From positions 39,750,314-39,814,313 of the forward strand of contig CM023536.1 in the NCBI GenBank assembly GCA_013350335.1: a stretch of DNA of 64,000 bases, in the 5' to 3' direction. Shown here piece by piece: positions 51,007 through 62,336 of this stretch; position 1 is the first letter of the stretch; every line of letters starts with the position of its first letter. The translations under genes and the position numbers were made by a program. This DNA is from Chimonanthus salicifolius (taxonomy: Eukaryota; Streptophyta; Magnoliopsida; Laurales; Calycanthaceae). The notes beneath the pieces were generated by a model. The model saw nothing but the letters and a program-made list of their open reading frames with translations. It did no database searches and was not told the DNA's origin.

Positions 51007-52355
51007 GGGTTCGGCCATGTAGCATGGCCGAACCCCATGGCCAATGTTGGATGATTTTTAATTAGGGTTTGAAAGTTTAAAAGTATGGAGAATGATCAAT
51101 GGTTTTATGAGGATTTCAAGATGTTAAATTGATTAAAAGTTGATAAATTTTAAGAGGTTTTGAATAAGGAAATTTCATGAAAATATGGGTGATCTTTCAT
51201 GGCCTTGAAAGGCATAGAATGGAATGAATGGATGACCATAGGGTTTGGCAATGTAGCATGGCCGAACTCCATGGTGAATAATGGTGATGAATTTATTAAG
51301 ATGTTAAGGTTTAAAATTTTGAAGAATGGTTAATGAGACTTAGGTTTGTAAATGAGAAAACACTAGTGATTTTGAATTTTAGTGTTTTAAGGAGAGTGGT
51401 TAATGAAAGTTAGATTTCAAATGATTAAAAATGGGTGATTTTAAAGGAGTGTTAGGATAAGAAAATCATGAGGAAATGTTGGTGTTTTTTTTAATAGACT
51501 ATAAGTGTAGTTAGTGTTGATTGAAAAGAAGTGATCTAAGTGTATGATGAGATCCCCTCATGGAAGGACCTTCTAATGGACCTAAATGTGATAAAGGACC
51601 CAAGTTAAAATGAGGGAAAGACATCATGGGTTCGGCCATGGTGTATGGCCGAACCCCATGACCCATGTTTTAGGTCATTTATGGGCTAAGCATGGTTTAT
51701 ATATGTGGTTAAACAAAATGGAAATTAAGTTAAGTTAATGATGAAATTTAAATGGATGTTACAAGTATGATATGTGATGTTTAAATGGAATGAAGATTTG
51801 TGATTTTTGAAATGGATTATTTTTGGGACAAAATATGAGTCTTTGAAAATGGCACCAATAAAAGTGAACCATGAACCCTATGGTAATATTTTGGGACTTT
51901 TATGAATGGAAAACAATGGAGAGAAATGAAAATATTAAATGGATTGGTAAGCATGGTAGGTGATGTTTTATATGAGATGAAAAATGGGGTTTTAAATGAA
52001 TGACTTAAATTCATTGGTGAAGGTAAAATGAACCAAGAAATTAGGAAATGGACATCATGGGTTCGGCCATGGTGTATGGCCGAACCCATGACCCCTTTGG
52101 GAGCCATATTATGGGCTAGGTATGGAATTATTTATGGGATTAAATATTTACAAATTTTATTAAACTAGATGGTTGATTTTATGATGTTATGTCATGATTA
52201 AGAAATTATAAATGGGTCCAAGTTTATGGGCCAAATATGGACTTAAATATGCATGGATAAAAGGGGTAACTTAACCATGGAAGAGGAGTGGCAAAACCGT
52301 AATTTGTGGCCACATTGAAGGACCATAGGTTCGACCATGGTACATGGCCGAACCC
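51007..52355. repeat. Five dispersed hairpins in LTR Y
   Basis: Palindromes with arms GGTTCGGCCAT and ATGGCCGAACC occur at about 51007-51036, 51240-51269, 51627-51658, 52059-52087 and 52327-52355. Two have arm mismatches. They share arms and a 4-6 nt loop with the seven at 27748-28782. Confidence 0.85.
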
Positions 52356-52910
52356 TATGTGGGTTGGACATGAAAATGGATATATTATGAATGAATAAAT
52401 GAAGCGGATAGTTGCTGCGTTTTAGGCTCGCAAATCGGAATTTTAAATTTGGCCAAAATTGGATTTATGTATGAGTCTAAAACCAATGGATAATGGGCTA
52501 AGTTAGGGACTTAATCATGGATGATGTATGGGCTAATCCGGTAAATGTAATAAGGTATCGGGCGTCGCAAACGGTACGCGATTGGCTACCGGATTATCGA
52601 ACGGGAAGCGTAACGGAACGCGACACGGTATTCGGTAGGATTCCTACCTTTTTGTAAGCGATGGATATGTGATGGTGTTTTAAATTATTTTGACTTGGCT
52701 TATTATGGATTTATGATTTTAATTTATGATTTATGGGACTTGCACTATGATGGGTTTTAACTTATGAATTACATGATGGTATCATGGATTATATTTTAAT
52801 ATTATGCATCATATGACTATGTATGGTATATTGAATATGGTCTATCTATATACTACATAGCATAATGCACCTACATCTCATGCATGGCATGGGCAGAAAA
52901 AAATAAACAA

Positions 52911-53085
52911 ACCGGAGTCCATGCTCCGTCGGGGCGACCGAGAATCAGACATGGGGATTGCCTGAGGGCTATAACCGGAGTCCATGCTCCGTCGGGGCGA
53001 CCGAGAATCAGACATGGGGATAGCCTGAGGTCTATAACCGGAGTCCATGCTCCGTCGGGGCGACCGAGAAGCAAACATGGGGAAC
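52911..53085. repeat. Tandem repeat, 2.8 x 63 bp
   Basis: The units start ACCGGAGTCCATGCTCCGTC at 52911, 52974 and 53037. The period 63 is a multiple of three, which keeps frames open on both strands and creates spurious repetitive ORFs. Related GACGGAGTGTGG units occur in the fragment at 27080-27240. Confidence 0.93.
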
Positions 53086-53795
53086 AGGATATTGTATGAT
53101 CATACAGATAATGGGTGGGACATATGACATAAGCACCCATGACATAGCATTCATCACATACTTATTTTGTTGTATTTTATGTTATCGGTATGTGTGTATC
53201 ACTAATCCATGTCCTAGCCCTACTCGGAGTCCTACTGGGCGCGTTGACTAACGCCCTACTTCTACCCTAGCTGATGACGCAGGAGAGGCAGGAAGCGGTG
53301 GACATACCGGAGGCCAAGCTTAGGAGCTTGGAAAGTGCAGTTCTAGTTTATATTATGTTTACATTTTGGGAGATGTAATTTTAAAGTAACTTAGCTTGTC
53401 GGGTTGTATAAATTTACGTTTCTTGCGATGGTTTTGGACAGTTACTTATGGACGATACATTTTGTGATATAATCATGAACATAGGGGCATTTTGGTAAAT
53501 TCAATGTTGTATCTTCCCTTCTATCTAAAAACCGGTAGGATAGACTCCATTATCATGTTCCGCAATAATCGTAATCCACGAGCTTACTTCCTACGCGTGA
53601 ACCGTTCTCGTGGACTTAGCTCCGCGCACGCGTAGTGTTGGCCAGTTAAGGGTCGGGTTTTAGAAGCTCGGACTTAACTCGTGTCGTGGCGTCCGCGCCC
53701 TCTCTCACTCTCCTATTTCAAAAAAAAAAAAATAGACTCTGATTTTCGGAAAGCGAGTGAAAAAGGCTGGGCGTTACATTAGTCCCTTTGATCCA

Positions 53796-53803
53796 TGGCG
53801 CCA
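53796..53803 (-). other. R2 primer binding site remnant
   Basis: The minus strand after the 5' LTR reads AAGTTTTTGGCGCCATGG. TGGCGCC is the expected start of a Tat-type primer site, but the next bases belong to the inverted LTR, so the site is cut after about 8 bases. Confidence 0.7.
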
Positions 53804-53809
53804 AAAACT

Positions 53810-55476
53810 TGTTGTGTAAATTTTAAATTTATAATTACTCGCAAGCGCATGAATCAAATTGGAGTATAGAGTTATGCAAGTGTGAGGTCGAACCCACAAG
53901 GACTTGATTTAGAATGAACGGGAAAAATAAATTAAAAAGCCTAATATTTTAACCTTAAGCTACTTAACAAATTTTCAGGGGAATGATTGAATAGAAATTG
54001 TAAAATTAATTAAAACAACTAAAAATGGAGATTAAATCAAGTGAGAGAAATTGCTAAGGTATCGGATTCCACAACTATTAAATCCATAATATTCCAATTG
54101 TTTATTTATTAATTCCCAGTTTTAAAGATTTAAACATTTAAGTTCATTAATATGGTGTTCAAAATTCAGATTTTCCTTCGCTTTTAAAGATGTAATTTCT
54201 AAGCATTCAATCTATCCTATTTTAATTTAAAAGACAATAGATCAAAGGAATCAATCTAAGCATCCAATGTATTTAAATTAAAATAAAAGAAAACAATGAA
54301 TCAAAAGGTTTACTTTATTCAATTAAAAACCAAGCATTAATTAATTAATTAGATATTAATATTATTAACCAAAAATACATGGCATTGATAGTAAAAATAA
54401 TTAACATCTATTAATTTGATGAAGTCAAAATCATAAATAATCAAACACACATAATTTGGAATTAAATAAATAAAAGAAGAATTATTTCATTAATGGGGTT
54501 TCATCCTCAACCTCAAGTACAAGAAATTAGCCAGACATTATGAAAGAATTAAGATAAAAGAAATAGGAAAATAAAACCCGAGCATGTCGGAAATCCCAAG
54601 TGAATGTCACGATCCTTCTCTGCTCTCAGCCAGCCTTCTTCTCAGTGTCCAGTTCGAATTGTGTAGCCAATTGCATCAATTTATAAGAGTTGGGAGAGAT
54701 AAAATAAGTAAGGACTGGTGGGTTCCACTTTTCAGCCGATTCCATGCTTGGCCGACTCCCCTATTTTTCTATTTTCCATTTTGAATCTGCCGCATCCATT
54801 CTTTTCTTATCTTCTCTCTATCACTGATGTCCTTGGGGATCTCTTTCTATTTCTGCCTTTCTATCCTTCTATTTTCAGGTTTGGCCAGAATATAGAATCA
54901 TAGATTCTTCCTGCTGTGGCTGAAATAGTCACCGTCCCTAGATCTCTCTGGTTTTCTTTTCTTTATATTTTTCCAGAGATTCTCTCGGCTGGCTGCTATT
55001 TGGTGATTTTTCATGGTTTGGGTTGCTTATTTTTTCGTCTGTTTAGATTCTGTAGCCTATTTAGATGAACGCAATACATGGATTCTTTTTTTGTTTTCAT
55101 CTGCTGTATTTTTTTCTTGCTCTTTCACACGGCAGTTTGGTGTTCAATGTTTCTTCTTCAACTGGTTGCATCTTTGAAACACCTGGCTGCCTTGTTGCAT
55201 GATATGTGTTAGTACAAACTGGTTGCTCTTTTTTTTCTTTGTTTGCATTTGTAGCAACAACTTAGGACATGCTACATGCTGAGAGATCAATTTGAATGAC
55301 ACCAACCTAACAAAACAAAGAAACACACTAATTAAATAAAATTAAATAATATAAGATACTAACAATAATAATTTTAGATATAAAATATATAACAATAAAA
55401 CTATAAAATAACCAAATTTCAAGAGCTAACTAATCCAATATTAAAGGGTAAAATTATCAGTTTTCAGTGCCTATCA
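53810..55476 (-). mobile_element. R2 5' LTR
   Basis: The plus-strand ends are TGTTGTGTAAATTTT and AGTGCCTATCA, 1667 bp, nearly identical to 45274-46942. It is followed by the AAAGA duplication and then by resumed SIRE coding sequence. Confidence 0.9.
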
Positions 55477-57066
55477 AAAGATGAGCAGAAAATTTGGGTA
55501 TAACCTTAAAAAATTTGTCCCAAGAAATCTAAAAACCACAACCACTTTGAAATGGGTTCCTAAGTATAAAAGCTTGATCGTTTATACAACACTAAAGGTT
55601 GAAAATCAGTCTAAGTGGTATCTTGATAGTGGTTGTTCAAGGCATATGACTGGAGACAAAACTTTTATGTTTCAAATCTTATAGATTTCAATGATGGTTC
55701 AGTTACCTTTGGGAATGGAAATCTAGCTAAAATTGTAGGGAAAGGAACCTTAGAATTGAATGACTCCCTTACCTTAGATGATGTGTTGCTCGTTGATGGT
55801 CTTAAACACAATCTTTTGAGTATATCTCAAATATATGAGAAAGATCATTATGTCACCTTCCGTAAGAATGATTGTCAAATCTATAACGATGAAGGTGAAG
55901 CTGTCCTCAAGGGGTTGAGAACTTCTGATCATTCTTATGCCCTTGAAAACTGTCCAACTCCTAGCAAAAATTATTGCAATATATCTAAACATGATGAAGC
56001 AGAATTGTGGCACAAGAGATTAAGACACGTAAACTTCAAAGATTTGTCAAAGTTGAACGAAAACATCAAAAGACTTCCCAAGATAAGTCGACCAGACCAA
56101 GTGTTTTGTGGTGAGTGTCAAAAGGGTAAACAAGTGAGAACAGCTCATAAAAAGATAAATGTTGTGGCTACCACCAGACCACTTGAGCTTCTACATATGG
56201 ACTTAGTTGGACCAACCCAAAATATAAGTATAGGGGGCAAGATGTATTTCATGGTTGTCGTTGATGACTATACCAGATATACATGGGTAGGTTACCTTAC
56301 GGAGAAATCAGATACATATCATGAATTTAAAATTATTGCAAAACGCATCGTAATTGAAAAACAAACACCCATAAATAGAATCAGAAGTGATCATGGGGGT
56401 AAATTTGAAAATCATCACTTTCAAAAATTCTGTGAAAAACATGGCATACATCATGAGATCTCTGCTCCTAAGACACCCCAATAAAATGGGGTGGCCGAAA
56501 GGAAAAATCGGGTTCTTCAAGACATGGCCACAGTCATGCTAGATAGCAAGAAATTACCTAAAAATCTGTGGGCCGAGGCTGTCAATGCTGCTTGTTTCAT
56601 CATAAATAGAGTTTATCTAAGGGTTGGCCCTGATAAAACAGCGTTTGAATTGTGGACCGGTAGGAAGCCTAATGGTAAGTATCTCAAGGTCTTTGGCAGT
56701 AAATGTCACATTCTTAGAGACCGTGAAAACTTCAAAAAATTCAATGCGAAAAGTGATGAAGGAATTTTTCTGGGCTACTCTAACACCAACCGAGCCTATA
56801 GAGTTAAAAATATTAGAACTTGTGCTATAATGGAATCCATTAACGTAGTCATTGATGGCCAATCTTCATTTGTACATGAAACCGTAGATGAGGTGGATCT
56901 ATCTTCAAATCAAATTGACAATTCTCCTTTTTATTCTTCGACACACATTGAACTTAAACCAAATAAGAAACATCCTATGTTGAACATCATTGGGGATCCC
57001 ATGATGGGAGTAAAAACAAGGAAGCAACTTGAAAACATCTCTAGCTGTTTTTGCTTCACCTCATAA
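55477..57066 (+). pseudogene. pol: SIRE protease and integrase, broken
   Basis: SIRE coding resumes after the Tat insertion. The aspartic protease signature is WYLDSGCSRHMTGDK (about 55617-55660). A frameshift near 55665 moves to a second frame. This continues with the gag-pre-integrase zinc-binding motif (ELWHKRLRH..CGECQKGK, about 55995-56130) and the integrase core: LHMDLVGP, RSDHGGKFEN and VAERKN supply the D, D and E residues. An in-frame TAA at 56482 sits just before the catalytic Glu. The frame closes at 57064 (TAA). Both domains are otherwise well preserved. Confidence 0.9.
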
Positions 57067-58594
57067 TTAGAACCCAAGAATATTGATGAAGCATTGCTAG
57101 ATGAAGATTGAGTAAATGCAATGCAAGAAGAGCTTATTCAATTTAAAAGAAATAACGTATGGGATTTGGTACCAAGACCAAAAAATACAAATGTAATAGG
57201 TACCAAGTGGATTTACAAAAATAAAAATGGATGAAAATGGGACAATAGTTTGGAATAAAGCCCGTTTTGCTGCTCAATGTATACACAAATTGAGGGAATC
57301 GATTTTGATGAGACTTTTGCTCCAGTAGCACGTCTTGAGTCTATACATATTCTATTATCTATTGCGTGTTATTTAAAGTTTAAGCTTTTTCAAATGCATT
57401 TAAAGAGTGTATTCTTGAATGGGTTATTAAATGAAGAGGTCTATGTAGAGCAGCCCAAAGGGTTCATGGATCCAAAATACTCTAATCATGTCTACAAATT
57501 GAAAAAGGCAATTTATGGCCTTAAACAAGCTCCACAGGCCTGGTATGAAAGGCTTACACAGTTTCTATTGGACAATGATTTTCAAAAGGGAAGTATAGAC
57601 AAAACACTATTTGTGAGAAAATCCAATGAAACCATATTAATAGCTCAAATATATGTGGATGATATTGTGTTTAGATCCACTGATGAACAAACTGCTATTA
57701 GTTTCTCAAACCTTATGAAATCAATTTGAAATGAGCATGGTTGGAGAGCTTAATTATTTTCTTGGGTTACAAATAAAACAACTTAATGATGAGTTTTTTA
57801 TTTCGCAATCCAAGTATGCGAAAGATCTTGTTAAAAGATTTGGCCTCGAAGGTAGTAAGCACTCAAATACTCCCATGAGCACCACTGTGAAATTATCAAA
57901 AGATGAAAATGGAAAAGATGATGATCTTAGCATGTACAGGAGCATGACAGGTAGTCTTTTGTATTTGACTACAAGTAGACCCGATATTTCTTTTAGTCTG
58001 GGTGTTTGTGTTCGGTTCCAAGCAAATCCTAAAGAATCCCACGTAAAGGCCGTAAAACGTATAATTAAATATGTATCGGGAACGTGTCTATATTGAATTT
58101 GGTACCCATTCGATACATCATTTCATATTGCGAGGTACACCGATGCGGATTGGGCTGGAAACTTACGTGATCGAAAATCTACAAGTGGGGGTTGTTTTTA
58201 CATTGGAAACTATTTGGTTGCCTGGAACAGTCGAAAACAATCTTCAGTATCTCTTTCGACCGCAGAGGCTGAATACATAGCCACAGCAACCTGCTATACT
58301 CAACTTGTCTAGGTGAGACAAATGCTCATTGATTATGGCCTAACAGGAGGAATGATGACTCTTCACTGTGATACTACAAGTGCCATCAATATCTCTAAGA
58401 ATCCAGTCCAACACTCTCGAACCAAACATATAGACATTAGACATCACTTCATTCGAGAGTTAGTTGAAGAGAAAACTATTGAGTTTGAGTACATTTCCAC
58501 TGACAATCAATTGGCAGATATAATGACAAAACCACTTGACTCAACTCGTTTTCTTGGTCTGAGAAAATCAATTGGGGTATGCACTATAACTTAA
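57067..58594 (+). pseudogene. pol: SIRE reverse transcriptase and RNase H, broken
   Basis: The reverse transcriptase begins after two stops (57064, 57109). It contains DFDETFAPVARLESI, the NGLLNEEVYVEQPKGF segment, KKAIYGLKQAPQAWYERL and the YVDD catalytic box (57652-57663). The first catalytic Asp is lost: where copia enzymes have QMDVKSAFLNG this copy reads QMHLKSVFLNG. A one-base shift at about 57729 leads to FLGLQIKQL, and a stop follows at 58094. RNase H (YTDADWAG, about 58133; LSTAEAEYIA) has a TAG at 58310. The C-terminus ISTDNQLADIMTKPL ends at 58594. The product cannot be active. Confidence 0.9.
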
Positions 58595-58648
58595 ATATTT
58601 TTGGTGCTATGTTTAGTAAGTGTGGATGATAATTAAAAAAAAAAAAAA

Positions 58649-58800
58649 TACTCTCGAGGCCTCGAGCCCTCGAGGTCGAGTTAAGTTACTCGTGTACGGT
58701 ACCTCTTTTCAAATCTCCATCTCAAGGCCTCGAAGCCATCTCTCGAGCCCTCGAAATAGATTTAAGTCACTCGTGTATGTGGTCCCTCTATAAATCCAAA
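58649..58800 (+). promoter_or_regulatory. Possible internal promoter before ORF3
   Basis: Two imperfect ~75 bp units follow each other. Each holds CTCGAGCCCTCGA and AAGTYACTCGTGTA. The second runs into CCCTCTATAAATCC, a good TATA box (58789-58795), 212 bp before the ORF3 ATG. The same GAGGCCTCG words occur upstream of the TATA region in both SIRE LTRs. Promoter function is inferred from layout only. Confidence 0.4.
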
Positions 58801-59006
58801 CAAGTCTTTTTCGGGAAAACTACAGTTAGTCCTTTGCTAGGGCTCCCAAAATCGGCACCACAAGAAAGGGGATTTTGTGTCCTCAGTTCCGGTTTTTTCT
58901 TCCTCTCTCGCTCTCTCGATCGGTCGTTTTCTTTGATTCCAGGTACTCTATCCTCTCCTCTTCATCTTTCTTTGGTTCATTTTTGGGTTCGGATTTCCAA
59001 TTGAAA

Positions 59007-60362
59007 ATGCCTCGAAAAAAATTGGGGGTTGTCCCAAATAGTTCCAAACGATGCTTGCGGAGTCATTCCGCGTCGTCGTCTACTGCCACCCGTTCTCCTC
59101 CTCCGCCGATGAAACCTAAGAAACTCAGGGCTTACAAAAACCCAGATCGGTCCATACCTCCCAACTCATTTACGGTTTCCTCTTTTGAAGAAACAGAGGC
59201 AGAACCGTACGGAACCCTTGTGCCTCCTACTTCCCTTACCTACGAGCACTTGCCTAGATCGTCGAGACCATCTCTCTCTTCTGAGGTAAATCTTGATGGA
59301 TCTGATGCATCTTCCCCTCCCTCTCGTTCGACCTATTCAAAAGGAAATCTCCTTCAAGAATTTCAATGTTGAGCGTACTTGTTACCTACCTGACCTGGAA
59401 AAGTATAATACCTACAAAATTCTTAAAAAGTAGGTTGGGAAAATATTTTAAATTGGGGAGGAAATGCCTACCCATCGATGGTGAAGGGAATGTATTCCTC
59501 CATTCATAAATCCCTGACTGAGCCCTTTCATTCCTTTTCAGTCAAATTCTCAAACAGAGAAAAAATCACTGTCACACCTAAATTGATTTCTCAGCTAATG
59601 AATATTCCCATGTTTAAGGGTGGTGATATCTTTGCTGCACAAAATGAGATCTTTTCTAAGGACTCTCACAGGATAGTTTGCAAAGTTTGTGGATATGACA
59701 TAGAAATGGAAGGCAAACTTCAACTGTATTCCTCATCTCTCTTTCCTAAGTACAAAGTCCTTCATTTGATTTTTACTTCCAATGTTTATCCTCGACTGAA
59801 GAACAAATCCCAACTGTGTGATTATATGGTGAATATTCTGTACACTGTGGTTATGGGAGGCAAAATATGTCTTCCCTCGCTGATCTGTGCTCATATAAAG
59901 CGTTTTTGGAAGTCATTTGGCCATGGTGCAGTCCCATTCTGCTATCTGCTTACCAGACTGGGTACCCATTTTGGCATAATCCCTTATCCTGGAGAGGTTC
60001 CCTACAATATATGTCATTTAACAAAGACAGGTATTGAACGAAATCTTGATTCGTCTCACCCATCTTCTGGCTGCTCACCCATTTCTACTGCTTCAATTGA
60101 CCGAAGGAGTCGCAAGGCTGCTTCCAGTCCGTCAAATTCAATTGATCGTAAGTATTTTGATAAGCGCTTCGCCGAACTTGAACAACATCAGGAGTCTTAT
60201 CTGTCTGACATGAGGACACGTCAAGATCAGTCTGCTATATCAACATCAGGAACTCTCAGTGTATATATGAACATCTATCCGGCGCATCTTCCATTCTCTT
60301 CACAATATATCGGAATCCTGCTGACATTCCGATGCAGCGTTTCCTCCTTCTCCTCCTCGTGA
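59007..60362 (+). pseudogene. SIRE ORF3 (env-like), broken
   Basis: This is the third ORF, located between pol and the 3' LTR as in SIRE elements. The ATG 59007 opens a basic, Ser/Pro-rich N-terminus (MPRKKLGVVPNSSKRCLRSH). The frame stops at 59370 and the protein continues after frame changes. The largest open piece is 59478-60362 (294 residues). It carries the conserved plant-transposon segment FSNREKITVTPKLISQLMNI, an ICLPSLICAHIKRFW stretch and a late charged, possibly coiled-coil part near FDKRFAELEQHQ. The function of such proteins is not established. No clear signal peptide is seen. Confidence 0.75.
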
Positions 60363-60808
60363 ATGAAGACTTTTTGCTGGGAATGTTTATGTTTTGACAA
60401 CTTTAGTTCTATTTTTGGTATTGTGAATGATTAACTCTTCCCTTGCTGTTTTTGTGCTGACTGTATGTTTTTGCTTATGATTCTCGTGATCTGTTAAAAT
60501 GCATATCTTTTATCTCATGTTCGTGTTTGGCTCAAACTTTGTCAATTATCTTGACAAAAAGGGAGAGTAATATAAATGTGCTAATGTTGAGGGGGAGCAC
60601 ATAAGGACCCACCAGTTTTTATCTTCTATGCAGGAAATAATGGTATGTTGCAGGTACATGCTAAGGGGGAGAAGCTTGTGAAATTAGTGGGCCAAATACC
60701 ATTGTAATTTTATATGTTAAGGAGTGACTTGTGTGCATATGTATTTTTGGGAAATTGGTGTACTGGATAGATCTTAGATTTTGTCACGAAATTGACAAAG
60801 GAGAAGAT
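60363..60808 (+). other. SIRE 3' region with repeated polypurine tracts
   Basis: Non-coding. It holds GACAAAAAGGGAGAG (about 60553), TTGAGGGGGAGCAC (about 60587), CTAAGGGGGAGAAG (about 60661) and ACAAAGGAGAAGA immediately before the LTR. The last is the polypurine tract used. Several upstream GGGGGAG tracts are a feature of SIRE elements. Confidence 0.75.
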
Positions 60809-62336
60809 TGTTAGTGCCCCAACTCATCCGAGTCACCCATATTGTCAATTACGTGACTCAGTTGAACCTTGCCTTGGGAGAATATAAAGATGTAAGAAGA
60901 TCTACTATGCTTAGAAGAGTCTACAACGAATATGTTATTGGCACACAGGTAAGTGACCCTTAGGAGACCTTAGGCTAAGCCAAATAACTCAGAAGTCAAT
61001 AGTTTATCAACTATAAAATTAGAAAATGATTGACTTCCAGCCTCGAGGCCTCGTGCAGTTTGTCGAGGCCTCACAGACTGTCTTTAGGTGAGTGATACTT
61101 GTAACAACTATAACTCAGCAAGGCCTACTGTCCTTTAACCGAGTATCTTATAGATTTAGTTAAATAATATGTAATCCTTAATTGGGAATTATTATGGAAA
61201 TAAGGAAGATCCTCTTTTTGAAACTTCAATTGCCACCTCACAGTTTAAACAAATCTGTTGGGGAGCCTAGCAGCTGTCTTTTACTGTTTTGGAAAGGCTT
61301 CTCAATTTATCTAAAATGTGATTGACAATCATTGATTTAACAGATTTGGAAAATATGTTTAAAACCTTTCTATGTTTTCAAATGGTCAATCACGCACAGG
61401 TCGCATGTTGATTGGCTAGTCATTATCTTAATTGAGTAGCAGATAAGTTGGAATTACAAAATCTGTACTCTGTCTTTCTTTTTACCGCCGCGAGGCCTCA
61501 TAGGAAACCTCGAGGTCTCGTAGACGTGACTGGCCACAAAACAGTCTGTATTATTTATATCTTGTGGGCTGAATGAAATAAATATAAAGAACCTTTGGAA
61601 AAATAATAGTGTGACCAGAGAGATTATATACCTTCTCTTACACCTTCATCATCATCTTCTTATAGAGATGTTTGGGTAATCAATACCTTAGTTTTGATGA
61701 AGTTTAAGGTGTTCTCTTAGAACCAGAAAACCAGTCATATATCTGTCCTATACTGCTGTGCCAATAATCACTTTGGTGGATCGAATATGATGGAAGGAGA
61801 ACACAGACATTGAGTAAAGAAGAAATCACTTAAAGAAGATTGGATAAGGCCCAAGGCAAGTGTTTCTCCTTTCCTTTATTTTAATCATTGTAAAGTGGAT
61901 TAGAACATTGTGTTTGAACCACTCAAAAAAATAGGTATAGAGGATTAGACATTTGGGTTGAACCTTTATAAAAAACTAAGTTGTACTATTTAGGTGTGAG
62001 ACCCATATATAGTATATTTGGGACGACCCTAGAGTTGGGAAGTCTAGCAGTGGACGTAGGTTTATTGAAATCGAACCACTATAAAATATCTGTGCTTATA
62101 TATGATTGATGGTTTAACTTGAATGCCTTGATTGAATATTGTGTCATGGACACACAAACATATTGGTTCGGCCATTTTAATTAAAAGTAGTTAATTTAAA
62201 GGTAAAAAGAACTCATTACATATCTCATATGCTTAAGGTGTAATTCAGTTAAGGATTTTTAAAAAGAAAATTAAAATTGAAAACCGACCTATTCACCCTC
62301 CTCTAGATCGTGCATTAATCTAGTGATGAAATTTCA
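60809..62336 (+). mobile_element. SIRE 3' LTR
   Basis: The LTR runs from TGTTAGTGCC to GAAATTTCA, 1528 bp, colinear with 41905-43411. It is followed by AAAAA and resumed chromovirus LTR (TATAATTACTGCAATCAATT). Confidence 0.9.

Larger units (their letters stand above)
49351..53778 (+). mobile_element. Solo LTR Y, chromovirus-type, 4.4 kb
   Basis: The LTR starts TGTAATAACCTGAATTTTTG and ends GGCTGGGCGTTACA, 4428 bp. Target duplications TTAAT (49346-49350) and TTAGT (53779-53783) flank it, and the interrupted Tat LTR continues in register on both sides. There is no primer site or polypurine tract beside it, so it is a solo LTR. Its size and ends suit Tekay/Del elements. Inside are GGGCC-rich degenerate repeats (49430-50100), a G/GTAAG site at about 50768, five hairpins (51007-52355) and a 63 bp tandem repeat. 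Confidence 0.85.
45274..55476 (-). mobile_element. Rearranged Tat-type gypsy element R2
   Basis: The outer LTRs 45274-46942 and 53810-55476 are nearly equal in length (1669 and 1667 bp) and very similar. Perfect AAAGA duplications (45269-45273 and 55477-55481) flank them. The interior lacks gag-pol. A 3' region with polypurine tract (46943 onward) meets, near 47280-47395, an inverted copy of itself that leads into a third, inverted LTR starting at 48116. That LTR is interrupted by a 4.4 kb solo LTR and stops 14 bases before the true 5' LTR, abutting a primer-site remnant. Confidence 0.88.
41905..62336 (+). mobile_element. SIRE/Maximus-type Ty1/copia element (whole)
   Basis: LTRs at 41905-43411 and 60809-62336 enclose, in order, an initiator-Met primer binding site, gag with two zinc knuckles, protease, integrase, reverse transcriptase, RNase H, a third env-like ORF and repeated GGGGGAG tracts. 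This order and ORF3 are diagnostic of the SIRE lineage. AAAAA flanks both ends. The paralogous empty site at 16493-16497 confirms the insertion. A Tat element interrupts it between gag and protease. Every reading frame is broken by stops or frameshifts. Confidence 0.93.

Noticed and set aside
52871..53140. Repetitive 89-, 66- and 71-residue frames on both strands
   Set aside because: They come from a 63 bp tandem repeat whose length is a multiple of three. The same segment is open in several frames and lies inside LTR Y.
46048..54903. Conserved frames beginning MSEIPxECHxPSLLSAS at 46048, 48647 (minus) and 54584
   Set aside because: They are the same stretch of the three R2 LTRs, and the similarity is explained by LTR duplication. 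One copy has a frame break and there is no sign of a protein-coding constraint.
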